A stretch of 64,000 bases of DNA from Blepharisma stoltei (Eukaryota > Ciliophora > Heterotrichea > Heterotrichida > Blepharismidae): positions 434,001 to 498,000 of the forward strand of contig CAJZBQ010000050.1 in the NCBI GenBank assembly GCA_914767885.1, read 5' to 3'. Shown here one piece after another: positions 11,201 to 21,800 of the stretch. A model generated the notes under the pieces. That model ran no database searches. It was not told the DNA's origin and saw only the letters and a list, made by a program, of their open reading frames with translations. Position 1 is the first letter of the stretch; each line of letters begins with the position of its first letter. Position numbers and translations under genes: made by a program.

Positions 11201-14200
11201 AAAAATCTTTCATCGCCTTTTTCTAAGTATGCTAATTTTTCACAAAGAATTTCTAGGATATCTAAAGGATTCATTCCAATTTCAACAGGCTCGCCTTCAA
11301 CACTGATAAAAATTAGCATCCCAAAATGTATGCAAACTCTTTCATAAAGCTCACCAAGCTCTTCACTAGTCTCTGAAAACGCTAATAAAGAAATCAAAGC
11401 TTCTATTGAATTCCTCAAGGTCTCTTGAAATGCGATTTTATGCAATTTAGGCTGTCCATCTACAACTTGGGCAATTTCTTCAATTTTTCCGCTCATCACG
11501 TAAGCTACTTTCATAGCTAGAAGCTTGTGATCAATTCTGAATTTGGATAATAGTGACAAAATGGCAACTGAAATTAGCTTACTTGCGGCTAAAACTGTTT
11601 TCTTTTGGTTTTCGTCCACATTGGTTTTCGCTTTGAATGCTTTGGCGATTTTCAAAATTATATAGTCAAGAGGAATTTTGAGTGCAGACGCATTTTGATC
11701 GTAATAAATAGAAAAGTGGAAAGTATAGACTGAAGAGTTCCCAGGGGAAAGAGGAGATAATGGAGCGCTCCAGCTTTTAAAAGTGATCGCTTGGCGGCAT
11801 TCTCTGACGCTTCTTCCCAGTTTTCCAAGAATTTTCATAATTTCAAGATTGTAGCTTACATGTGACTTGTGCAGCAGCTCATATAGTCTTTTTAACAGCT
11901 CTGGGGTAATTTGGATCCTGCCAAGATTTTCGTCAATTAATAAGCAAGCTTGTGTGATTTTTTCTGAACTTGAGCTGAATAGCCCCTGGAAAATCACATG
12001 GGAAGGAGGAAATGGAAGTAATAAAGGATCTTGCTGCTGTATCCATGGTGTTGAAAGCTCATACCTCAACTCTTTGTTCTTAAATACGATAGTAATGCAG
12101 TTTCTTGCTAGAACCACAAACTTCGAAATAGTTTCTGTTTTGCATAAATCTTCGCACTTCTGGACGAGTTTTTTGCCATGCATTTCGAGTACTTCGTAAT
12201 TTAAGGTCAGCTCCAAAAAGCTCCATAAACGTTTTCTTATAGCATTTTTATCAATATTTGGAGGCATTTCTGTCTTTGCAAGCCAATAGAGGTGGAATAG
12301 CTTCGCTTCACCCATAGGAGAGTTTGGCTCTAAAATATCAAGGTTATCAATAACGAAAGGCATAAGAACATCTCCCATTGCTCTCATAGAGTCGCGGGAG
12401 CTTCTTTTTATGCTGTCAAAGAATTTTGTAATTATTTGTAGAGTTTATATATATAAAATGGCTGGTAGCGAGCGATCAGTCCTCCCTGTAACAGTATCCT
12501 TATGTATATGCAGACGTGTTTTGCAAGGATTAGGTTAGCACCGAACCAAGAGGCCCAGAGCATTTCCACTGATTAGTGGTCTTGCTCGAACGGCAGCCCC
12601 CATGACCGGAAGGAGCTGAGTGGTAGCATGTGGCACTTAGGTGCACACTGGGAGCAGGGCAAGGAAAGCAAGCGAGGCATCCAAAAGGCGGAAGAAAAGG
12701 ACCTTCGGTCCTGGCCGGGAGCTACTCTATAAATTTAACTAAGACTAAGACTAAGGCTCGAACGGCAGCTTTTTGCATCTTTTTTGCCAGCAGTGCCCAG
12801 ACCCAGAGTGGGTGCCTGAAAGAGGCAGGGCAACTTTTCAAGGCTGTTTTTGTGGCCTGCCAATATCTTCACAAACACAATAAGTTTTTTCTCCGGAGAT
12901 GATCCGGAGAAATAGATGAAGACAGGTAAGACAAAGATCTCAGGGCTAGTCTCTTCAGTCTAAAAGGGTCCCTTAATGGGGCAATCTGCCTAACTACGAT
13001 TTGGCAATTTTGGCACTTGAGTTGGAAATGGAGTTTCCTGCAAATATAGCTTGAACAGATCAGGAGGGAAAATGTCTCTACCAGAAACTGGGGGCTTCTG
13101 CCCGAGCTCAAGCTGCCTTGAGGGAATCCACCCCACAAGCGTTCGCTTGCGGAATGCACAGTGCTTTGGAAGTTGGGACCATAAATACCCATCGTAATCT
13201 AATCTAATCTATTTGTGCAGATTCTACATATTTTAAGAAAAGAATTGGTGTTAAGGCTTGTAAAATATCTTGAAGAGCTATTGGATGGAAGCTGCTGAAG
13301 AGCTGGGATATGGTTTCGTAGATGTTATATTCTTCTCGGTCAGCTCTCATTTCTGAATAAATTTTAGAAGAAATGATAAGGTTTTTAAAGATTTTGGTGA
13401 TTAAGCGCACAGTCGGGTAGTCTTGGAGGATTGAGACTTGGCCGCTGCCTGCTGCTGGCATATAAAGCTTTTCATTGATGACACTTCTTGCTAAATCTGA
13501 CAGTCTTTTTAGAATCCCACAGACTTCATGGACAATTTGATTAGTTCGGGTGTTATTTAGTCTGTTTTCTTTGATTTGTGGCATATTTTCTTCAATGACT
13601 CCTCTGCAGTATCCTAGCCTTTTGCTCACTGTCAGCAAAATCATTTGGTACATGGAATCTACGATTTGCAAATTTCTATCCCTTCCTACTCGCTGGCTGT
13701 CTTTCAAAGCTCTGATGCTGTCCAAAAAGCTTTTCAGCACATTTAATGACTGTACCACCAATAGTGGAAACATATGGATATTTCTACATATAAGTGCTGT
13801 CGCTTTCGAGAGCTGCTCTGAGGTCATTTCTTGTTTGAAAATTTCTAAAAATTCGAGCATTGCCCCGTATCAAGCTGATCTGATGCTATTTGCTGTTGCG
13901 TTTGGTTCATTGTCTTCGAGCATACTGTCGATATGCCTTGAGAAGCCTTTTCTGTGATTTGATTTAATTATTTCAGAAAAGCCTTGGAAAAGGTCTTTTT
14001 TAATATTATAAGAATCTGACGGCAATGTCCTCATCATTTTTATAATTGACTGAGGCAGCCTGTCATCATATTGTTTGAATTCTTCATAAAATCTCTCAGA
14101 TCTGGAAAATTGAGCTACAAAAATCAATATTTTTGTTTTGCATAAGATGTAGTCATTATAGACTTTCACGTTTCTGTTGAGATTTTCAGGCTCATCCCTG

Positions 14201-14935
14201 CACACGATTTCAAAAGCATAAGTAATGAAATCTTTTATGCTCATTTACATCAATATCCACTTAATTTGACTTACCCTGTCCATATTTATTATAAATAATT
14301 ACGCTGCCATTCATCTAAATAATCTATATATTCACAAGCCTTTGAAAGTGATGATACAGCGATGTAATTCCATTCCCACACTCTATCAGCACTTTTAACG
14401 ACTGGTTTCTCGCTAGCAATGACCCAGCTTGGTATTTTTTGTCAAGCGCTCTAGTACAGATATCAGCAGACTCTTTGAACATTTTTTCGGCATACTTGAT
14501 AAATTTGGAAATGTAGGCCTCACTGACGATGTCTTTGAAAGTTCGAGTGAGGTCTATGAACAGCTTGATTGCAATGCAAGCATTGTCTTCGTTGTCCTGG
14601 TTCATGACTTCTTCAGCGATCTTGAAAAGCTGATTGTAATAATTGCGAATTGATTCCAAATTAGGGCACTTTACGACAATTTCCAAAATGTTTTGTCTTG
14701 CTGTGTTTTCTGCGCCTTCGTTAAATTGAGGCGGGATTTTATGCAAAACTTCAAGAAGTTCAGGAATTAGTTGCGCCAGATAGTTTGGCTGCTCGTTTGC
14801 GTAATACACGCATCTCTCGAGAAAGTCTTTTATTTCGTTGACTATTTCAGGGATGTCTGATCCTGTTGCTGCTTTTAGTTTTTCTCTTAAGATCTCGAAG
14901 CGTCTATTACGAGTGCTATTGGGGTCTTCAGACAT
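2242..14935 (-). CDS. TRRAP/Tra1 homologue, PIKK-family pseudokinase, interrupted by five IESs
   Basis: Scaffold subunit of SAGA/NuA4-type acetyltransferase complexes, which contacts transcription activators in the nucleus. The start is the ATG at 14933-14935 (MSEDPNS). The stop TAG is at 2242-2244. Removing five TA-bounded insertions gives 9951 nt, exactly 3317 codons (3316 aa); human TRRAP and yeast Tra1 are about 3.7-3.9 kb of residues, so it is slightly short. N-terminal and middle regions are HEAT-like helices, a FAT region lies at about 2080-2650 (ERLGDWTTLVEYG), a PI3K-like pseudokinase at about 2995-3270 (FLPKIVPIRG; no DxxxxN or DFG catalytic motifs, as expected for TRRAP), and a FATC tail ends in LKWF. 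Joints read as family sequence: EFVASKVVLPTSQM, DELFIACLRPILLD, ESAQIITKFFDS, RLVNIKDFITYA, YGKIRDEGEADMTK. Many TGA codons are Trp. Confidence 0.93.
2377..2695. mobile_element. IES (319 bp) separating the FATC exon of TRRAP
   Basis: Bounded by TA at 2377-2378 and 2696-2697. Near both ends is the inverted repeat GATTAGC(A/G)AGCAAAAATT (about 2389-2406 and 2668-2686). Excision joins GGA AAA ATA to AGA GAT GAA on the minus strand and restores the FATC tail ending LKWF-stop. Without excision the protein runs into IES sequence and stops at 2621. Confidence 0.85.
2573..2624. repeat. near-perfect palindrome inside the TRRAP 3' IES
   Basis: Two 24-26 bp arms (ATAGTGCAAAAAC.TTTATACTGG and its complement) meet at GGTCGACC, with a single mismatch. 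Weaker complementarity continues outward. It could be the core of a hairpin MITE nested in the IES. Confidence 0.8.
7253..8183. mobile_element. IES (931 bp) in TRRAP
   Basis: TA at 7253-7254 and 8184-8185. Excision joins TTT GTA to GCT AGC on the minus strand, giving EFVASKVVLPTSQM, which reads like the conserved KVVLP stretch of Tra1. The left 400 bp is AT-rich; 7680-8165 is GC-richer, unlike the flanking gene, with no recognised ORF, and may be a retroposon carried inside the IES. Confidence 0.8.
9597..10221. mobile_element. IES (625 bp) in TRRAP, retroposon-like content
   Basis: TA at 9597-9598 and 10222-10223 gives the in-frame joint DELFIACLRPILLD. Just inside the right end and just outside the left end are 12-bp near-identical direct repeats (CCTCAAGCAAGC at 9580-9591, CCTCAAACAAGC at 10207-10218), and the insert ends in a short TAAGTT repeat (about 10188-10203). 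Two blocks are shared with other inserts: about 9680-9800 with 21040-21130 and 28740-28830, and about 9955-10180 with 63625-63800. Confidence 0.8.
12433..13209. mobile_element. IES (777 bp) in TRRAP with TAATC-repeat tail
   Basis: TA at 12433-12434 and 13210-13211; excision joins CAA ATA to ATT ACA and gives ESAQIITKFFDS. TATTTGT occurs at both junctions. The right end is a (TAATC)n run at 13195-13210. A second simple run, ACTAAG three times, lies at about 12738-12756, so two retroposon-like units may be present in tandem. About 13015-13130 resembles 63428-63530. Confidence 0.85.
14236..14326. mobile_element. short IES (91 bp) near the start of TRRAP
   Basis: TA at 14236-14237 and 14327-14328. 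The host frame hits TAG at 14324-14326 within it. Excision joins GTG AAT ATA to AAA GAT TTC and gives a gap-free match to the TRRAP N-terminal helical region (SLYHHFQRLVNIKDFITYAF). Confidence 0.8.
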
Positions 14936-15331
14936 TTATTATTATAATAATTTATTAAATATGAAAATTTTTGATAATAAATGAGGAAAAGGAGGAAAGT
15001 GATAATAAAATGACTTTTAGCTTAAATGTTTTTATAAAGGGTGCATTGTGAAAGATACTGAGAAAGATAAAATGAAAGATGAATTTCTTTATATAAATAA
15101 AGTTTGCAAATATTTATGTGAAAAAGAAAAGCACTATATCTTATCTTCACAAGGAAATAAGAAAAAAATGAAATGCAAATGGAGGTGAAAATCAAAATAA
15201 AGCAGCAGATTATAGGGATAGCAAAATAAAATAAATAAAAATTGAAGTAAATCAAATTAAGCATAGCAATATTAGTGCTTTTTGACTTTGATCTCTATAT
15301 ATATCTCCCCACCTAAAAATCGGATAGTTAT
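14936..15331. other. spacer between TRRAP start and tRNA gene
   Basis: About 400 bp of AT-rich DNA. It must hold the TRRAP promoter. No ORF with coding character, repeat or hairpin was found. Confidence 0.5.
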
Positions 15332-15404
15332 GCCTCTATAGCTCAGTTGGCAGAGCATTAGTTTCGTAAACTAAAGGTCTCCGGTTCAAACCCGGGTGGG
15401 GGCT
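15332..15404 (+). tRNA. tRNA-Thr, anticodon CGT
   Basis: All arms fold. The acceptor pairs GCCTCTA with TGGGGGC (two G-U pairs), the D arm is GCTC-AGTTGGCA-GAGC, and the anticodon stem TTAGT/ACTAA closes the loop TTCGTAA with anticodon CGT. The T arm is TCCGG-TTCAAAC-CCGGG. It is 73 nt with discriminator T, has no intron and no encoded CCA. Confidence 0.95.
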
Positions 15405-15405
15405 G

Positions 15406-15411
15406 TTTTTT
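15406..15411 (+). terminator. RNA polymerase III T-run terminator
   Basis: Six T residues begin two bases after the tRNA discriminator base, as expected of a Pol III stop. Confidence 0.85.
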
Positions 15412-15488
15412 ATAAACTTAAATTCCATCCCTTTTATTCTTTATTTGTTTAACTCTCACCAAATAATTCTAAATTACTTAATATTCAT

Positions 15489-16220
15489 CTATTTCCTGGG
15501 ATAAGGATGCTCATAATCATTAGTCCCCCCATACTCCATCAAAAGTTGGTCTGGAGAAAAATGATCCCTTAAGCCGTTGATATTTCTTAATACATGGACT
15601 TTATTTCTCGTTTTCTTTTGAAGCATTGGCTTAACAGCTTGATACATTAACCAATATATCCAATTCACATGCAAAACATACAAAGCCCCTAATCTCTCAG
15701 CATAATAGTCTTGTAGCATCCCCGAAAGCCTTTTCATAGTCCCTATCAGTTCTGGGTCTCTGTTGGCTTCTGTCATCTGCCCTCTATCATAAATCACACA
15801 AATTTGCCCATTCCCTGATTCGTCAGCAAGCCTAATCCCAATTTCTACCAAATAAATGCAATATCTGATCATGTTATCCATTGGAAACTGACCAGGCCAG
15901 TGAAATCTAGTCCTAACAATCAAGCATGGTCTGCCTTGATTGTCATGGCCATGCCAGAAAGCTTGTCCCGTTTCAATCTGAGGCATGACTTCAAGTTCAG
16001 TGATTTCGTCCGCTCTATATGATTTTCTCCATTCCATTCAATGTCTCCACATTTCTAAGGCGTTGTCAACTTTCATTTCCCTTGCCCTCAAAAACCGTAT
16101 CAAAGCTTCAGGATCTAGATATTTTTCGTCCTCAGAGGATGTAATAAGCTCATTAGCTCTTGAATACAAGACCTCGTAAGGGATTTCTTCTTCTTCTTTG
16201 ATATGAATGCGAGACTCCAT
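15489..16220 (-). CDS. CRAL-TRIO (Sec14-like) lipid-binding protein
   Basis: 243 aa. The N-terminal helical CRAL-TRIO-N region includes YLDPEALIRFLRAREMKVDN, followed by a CRAL-TRIO lipid-binding fold with GRPCLIVRTRFHWPG, ICVIYDRGQM and YPERLGALYVLH-like blocks (here YYAERLGALYVLHVNW). Family members bind or exchange phosphoinositides and other lipids between membranes. TGA at 16038-16040 is read as Trp, joining the two halves. The stop is TAG at 15489-15491. The start ATG lies 15 bp after the stop of the upstream transporter gene, the tightest spacing in the window. Confidence 0.88.
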
Positions 16221-16235
16221 TTAATTAGACTAAGG

Positions 16236-18137
16236 CTATTTTAAAAATAAACAAAGGATGGCACTTATTGAGCATCAGAAAGCAGACACTTTTAAAGCCC
16301 ATATGTTATCGTCAACTTCAGGGAAAAAAGCTAAAATTGTGGGGACGATACAGAGAACTGTGATTTCGCTGAGGGAGCCACTTCAGAGTAAAAGCTTTTC
16401 CCATTGTGGGATGTATTCAGGAGGAAGATGCAAAGCATTGCTTTTTTGGTTTTTTTGGCTTGGGCAGTCTTTGGAAAGATGAGGAAATGATATTATTGGG
16501 CATAGTTTTGAATAGGTTTTGTCGAGTAGAGGAGAAAGATGTTGAGGAATCACTTGGATAGTAGCAAAAATCAAGCTGCAGAATGGAATCAAAGCATATA
16601 GATAAATATTGCTGTTAAGCAGTAAACCTAGTGTTAGAGAAGCAGTGCATACAATGCAAGATATAGATCAAATAAGACTTTCTGAAATAAGCGAACTATG
16701 CCTGATGTATTTAATGAGCTGCGAAAATATTAATGCAAAAAAACTCAAAAGGAGCATATCAGATGCACCCCATGAAACACCGATTTCAAATTCTCTATGG
16801 TGAATCAAATACTTTGCACCTCTTGAATTTTCGTTTAAAAGTGATATTGTTACCCATGAAGTTGTGTAAATTGAAATTAAGAAATAGCTTCCATAAGAAA
16901 AATAATAGGCAAGTAGGAAAAGTTTTATTTTGAGAGGAGACATAAAAAATAAGCTAAGTGAAGTAATCGAGCATTTTTCAGGGTTATATCGGTAGTTATA
17001 TGGAATATTCATAATTCCTGGCAAAATCAAGCAGAAAATTACCATATAAATAAAAGCTGAAAATCCAAAAGAAAATGCTAAATTGTCACCTACAGCATAA
17101 TAGGTATACAGACTATAAGTTTCGAAAATATCTAGCGATGCAAACAAAAACCCTATTATCCTTCCACCTTTTTTCCAATTAAATTAAATTGGTGTTGTTG
17201 AAATCGGCAAAGGATATTCGCTTCTCTAAACTCATCAGCTGTTATAAGGAGCAGGCTGACACCGATTGCCTTGATTTAGGCTGTGTCATACCTGACTTGT
17301 TCCCGAGGTGTTCATTCGCCAAGGCTAGCTTAACTATGAGGATCTATTGTCTTCATTGTCCCTAATTCTAGTAGGGATAGGATCTAATCTTGGGGACGAT
17401 GGCCGACTGTGCTCTTTCCGACTTCATTTTAGGAGGAGGCATCCCATATCCCAGGTATCATAGGTTGGGCACGAGAAAAACCTCTGCCCAAATACATAAA
17501 GGGATTCCGTATCTATTTCTTGATTTGATTCCTCCTCCTATGCATTGCCTGAAGATCCTGAGAAATTGCGTTAAGAGGTCGTGCAGCCGCCTCCGCCATA
17601 TTAATGTATATCTTTTTTCCAATTAAAAATCCAAAAATCAATATCATTTACTTCTGAGTTAGAATGATGAATAATTTCAATCAATAAATCATTTATCATT
17701 AAATACCCTAAATCCATAAAGATAAAGCCAATAAGCCCTAGTATTAGAGCTAAATTTTTTGCATTTTTATTAGTTTCGACATCTTCTTCGAAATATCATT
17801 GACTTAATGACCCAGCAAATATAAAAATTAGTGTCCCGAGCAAACTTTGTAAGCAAAGATAAGATAGAATTCGGTTCCTTCGTTGCTCAAACTTTTGCTT
17901 GTTTGAATAAATATATTGAGAGCGGATAGGATTTAATAATAACCTAAAAAATGAAGGAAATAGCCAAATCATAGCGCTTAGATAGGAATTAGTGCCAAGC
18001 CTCAAGAAATAAGGAGAAATGAACACATTTTCTAAGGCATATCCGAATTCAATACAAGCAATAAAAATGCTTTGAAAATATAGAGGGGATTGAGTTTTTG
18101 GGGTATTTGTAGTTATAGGAGTAGTTTCTTCGTCCAT
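16236..18137 (-). CDS. SLC45-like (GPH/MFS family) transporter, one insertion
   Basis: 485 aa after removal of a 444-bp insertion (1458 nt). The first helix region IEFGYALENVFISPYFLRLG followed by AMIWLFPSF is the layout of SLC45/plant sucrose transporters (GWALQ...TPY...IWL). At least ten hydrophobic helices follow. Family members move sugars with protons across membranes; the substrate here is unknown. TGA codons at 17796-17798, 16668-16670, 16383-16385 and elsewhere are Trp. The stop is TAG at 16236-16238. The joint across the insertion reads DFWIFNWKKGGRIIGFLFAS. Confidence 0.75.
17168..17611. mobile_element. insertion with 16-bp direct repeats in the transporter gene (S2 repeat copy 2)
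   Basis: CTTTTTTCCAATTAAA occurs at 17168-17183 and again at 17612-17627; loss of one copy plus the insert (444 bp) restores the frame. The repeat contains a TA (17180-17181 and 17624-17625), so TA-bounded excision gives the same product. Part of it matches 541-840. The left end carries an ATTAA repeat, a possible retroposon tail on the minus strand. Confidence 0.85.
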
Positions 18138-18857
18138 TTTATAATATTAAACACAGGAAAGGACATATCAAAATTGAATTTGAGAAACATATAAACAGAG
18201 TTGAGGCATTTTTTTGTTTAAAAGATCATATTATGATTAAGCAAATCTGCAAAGAGACAATAATTTAATTTTAATAGCTAATATTACTATAATTTAATAG
18301 ATTGCGAGAAAGATATTATATCAAAATAAGTCGATTATTTAAAACTAAAAATAAAATTTTAAATATAGATGCTACTCTGATTTGAGTAATCATATCTAGA
18401 CTAATTAAATTTAATTTCAAAATAATCAGCCCACATGAAAACAAAAGAAAAGTCGAGGAGAATTCTCAAAAGCTTAGCGCCAATTTTAGCAAACTTTTGC
18501 AGCTTGAACTAGATTGGCGTGTATAAAAAATTTCGACATAAGCACTGCTATTTTGGAGCAGCAGAATCAAGCCAAGTTGAGAATAAAATTAGAGCTTTAG
18601 GCATTCTAAGATAATTCACTTCTAAAGCACTAGCAAAATAGAAAAAAATTAAGGATCAGACCTGTTACTCCTTTTAATTAAATAAAATGGTGTCCACAAC
18701 TTTCGAGAAGTTAACTAATTTTATTTGACATATGGAAGTCTATATCCTTAATTGATTTATTGACTATCTTATTAATTAAGCTATTTTTTATTAAATTTTA
18801 ATAGTATATTTATTTCCATGTTATAACTCTAAAAATTGCGTTTATAATAAATTCTTA
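18138..18857. other. spacer between transporter and PAS-protein genes
   Basis: 720 bp of AT-rich DNA between the transporter start and the TAA of the upstream gene. No coding frame, repeat family or hairpin is evident. Confidence 0.5.
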
Positions 18858-21800
18858 TTAAATGTGTAATTTATTTCCTTTTAACAGCTGATTATCTGGT
18901 TCAGATGGTTTACTTACAATTTTCCCTGGAATCATGTTTGAAATTTTTTGCATTTTATTCATTTTTTTTCGTTCTCCTTTCAAAAAAGGAACATAAAATC
19001 CAGCATAAAGGAAAACTGACCCCAATGCATAAAAAACTAAAGCAATAATAATCATTCTTACCTCATTTTGTATGCTGTCGTAAGATTCTTGATCAGCTAA
19101 GCTAATTAAAGTATCATGCTCATTATTAATATCTTCTAAAGTCAGCATCAAATTAATAAATATATTAAACGCATCAAGATCTCCAGAATAATCTAGATAA
19201 TAAGTCTCAAAAATAACTAAATTTCCTGCTGCATAGGTTCCATAAGACAATATAGGATTTGAGAGGCTTAATGTTTCATAAAACTGCACAAGAAAATCTG
19301 AAGATAAAAAATCCAAATATTTATTTTTCCTTATTAGCTGTTTTGAGCAGTTTATTTTTGATATTTCTCTGTTAATAATAATATTATAGTCACTGAATAC
19401 TTTTTAAAAGATGGCTTATTTAAACCCATTTGGTCCTAATGAAGCCTGGTCAGACGAAGGGGAAGACTATGAGTATCTTGGCAACTACAGAGAAAATTAT
19501 GTTATGGACGCTGAAGAATTTTTCGATGATGAATATTACAATTTATGAATTTGAAAACGTTGAGGAGACGAACGATGAGCTAATGATTGAGGAGCATTTT
19601 TATAAAGAACTGATTGTGACAGATCTAGCAAGATGTGAAGGGATCTTATTGGGGGAAACAGAACTGATTCAAGTTGAGCATAAAATAGACGAAAAAGAAA
19701 TTATAATTGGAGCATTATATGGTTTAGACGAAGCTGGAGAGGAACTATGCAGCGTGATCAAAACGGAAAAAGCAAGTTGTGATGGTGATAGCATAAGAAA
19801 TGTTGAGGCCAAGACTGGCGGGAAAATAAGGAAACCAGCACACTCCATTAACCGCGAAAAATTAAAAATGGAAGAAGGCGAAGAATTTAAACACCTTGAA
19901 AGTTTTTCATTCAAATGCAAGAAAGAAACTCAGAACATGATAAACTGCACTAGAAATAAGTGAACCTACATCTGCATAATTTCGAGACATGCGAAGAAAA
20001 AAATTAAAAAGTTTATAAACTGGAATTTAGAAAAAAGCACTACAGTGAAGCAGGAAATATTGAAATTAAGAGAAACTGATATACTAAATTGAAGGAAGTT
20101 GGAGATGGGTGAAACAAAAAACAAGGAATATATTGGTGAAAATGGAAATAGTTGGAGCTGAAGAGGAAGAAAAAAGAAAAATGAATTTGAAAACTATTGG
20201 TCCTGTAGAAGGGCGATAACCGTCTAAATAATAATAATAATAGTCACTGAATAAGTATTGCTGAGGTGTTAATGCACTTAAAGAAGCTGGTGAATATCTT
20301 GCTAAAGTTTCGCCAGACCAAATGGACAAGCTTTTATATTGTAACTGAATATCTATCAACTCTCTCATAAACTCTGGCCTTAGTTTCAACAAATAAGCAC
20401 AGTTTTGGTATAAGTAAGTATATTCCAATAAGAAGAAAAATAAAGAAAATAGAAAATAAACAATGACTCTTCAACTATAGATTCAGCGATCCTTAAAATC
20501 GCCATTTTTGCTTGTCCGTCCACTTATAGCATCTGAATTATTATCTGTTTGCCCATGAATACTTATAAGTCGATCTAGACAAGATTGTTTGAGATCATAA
20601 TAAAATTCGTAGGCTTGACTTTTTATGTGATTTCAAAAAGTATTTTTCATAATGTCAGCTGCTAAATAAAAAATAATCATAACTCCAACGCAAATGCAAA
20701 GAATTGCAAAACCCGCAATTAAAAGCGTATTGATGTCACCTGATAAGTTGTCAACATGATTTATTTGGCAATCTACTAAATCATATAATGAAGCATTGCA
20801 ATATTCAAATGTCCTTCCGTAACCATTTAAGGTAAAAAATGTGATTTCTTCATACACAGTTTTGTTGCTGTTATATTTATTGATAAAATCGTTTCCCTAC
20901 ATAATATATACATTTATTATAAATCTTCTATACAATTAAATGTGGTGTCTCAGCCAGGGCATGGCCGGAAGACAATGCAACTGAGAACGTCTCCTGTAGG
21001 CTTTTTTCGCCAAAAATGAGCATTTATGCTAGACAAGCAATTCTAGCAGTAAGTGAAGCTAGCCCGAGTCCTTTTTCCAAGTTTGATTTTACCTTATGGG
21101 GAATGTGAAGAATGGAGTTTGAAAGGGTAAATCCTATGATCGTATAGATACCAATTTCTAATTGGGCAACTCTTCAGCTTGAAATCAGGAGCTAGGCCCT
21201 AGGTTTTAAGTTTTCCTTTATACAGAAAGTCATCAGAAGATCAACTTTTTGGATGTTTTAAAAAGGCATTTCTTTATGGCAGACTAATAGCTCTTTTCAT
21301 AAGCTGGTGAAATCAGCAACATCGCCCCCAAGCGTGCTGTGGTGGTCAATGCTTGTTTTTCTGGTCGCATATAGGCCTGAAATGTGCAAGGAAGATGAAA
21401 GCCCGGTGGAAGGAAACTTCGTAGCGGACCTAAAGCATTATAAGTAAAATTTTTTGTTATAAATTCTTCCAAAGCAGATACAAGGTTCGTTTTGTCTAAA
21501 ACAATTTTATCGTTATCAATTTTTCATAAATCAACTTCAGACCTAGAAAATATTTTTTGAGCTGAGCATTGAGTTCAGCTTGATAGATTCGCTAAAATGT
21601 CTTGATGGATATTTTTCAAATTTTTCATTTCACCATAAAAGCCATTTAAAAATTCATTAAAAAGTTCTTTACTCGCAGAATCTCTTGCAAAAAAAATTAT
21701 TCTTGCAAAATGAGAAACAGAAAGAAAGGATTTTGCAATATTCCCTAATGTATTTTGGACCTCTAACTCCCCCAGTGAGCGAACAAAAAAATTTGTTTGT

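Larger units (their letters stand above)
19387..20240. mobile_element. IES (854 bp) carrying its own ORF
   Basis: TA at 19387-19388 and 20241-20242. Both edges lie in the same sequence, AATAATAATATTATAGTCACTGAATA-like: TAGTCACTGAATA directly follows an ATA/ATT run at each end. Removal joins CAA TAC TTA TTC AGT GAC TAT to AAT ATT ATT ATT and keeps the PAS gene open. An opposite-strand ORF fills most of the segment. Confidence 0.8.

Noticed and set aside
11867-12199. Plus-strand ORFs of 60-135 codons opposite the TRRAP and giant genes.
   Set aside because: They mirror the codon pattern of the real minus-strand genes and match no family.
2687-14935. TRRAP region as a dozen separate small genes.
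   Set aside because: The breaks are TGA codons read as Trp or TA-bounded segments; the joined frame is 3317 codons with consistent TRRAP features.
15022-15264. Small hydrophobic ORF on the minus strand in the TRRAP-tRNA spacer.
   Set aside because: Very AT-rich, low-complexity Phe/Ile/Tyr composition typical of chance frames in AT-rich DNA.
16221-16238. A fused transporter-CRAL-TRIO protein.
   Set aside because: An in-frame TAG ends the transporter, and no GT-AG segment removes it while keeping both frames.
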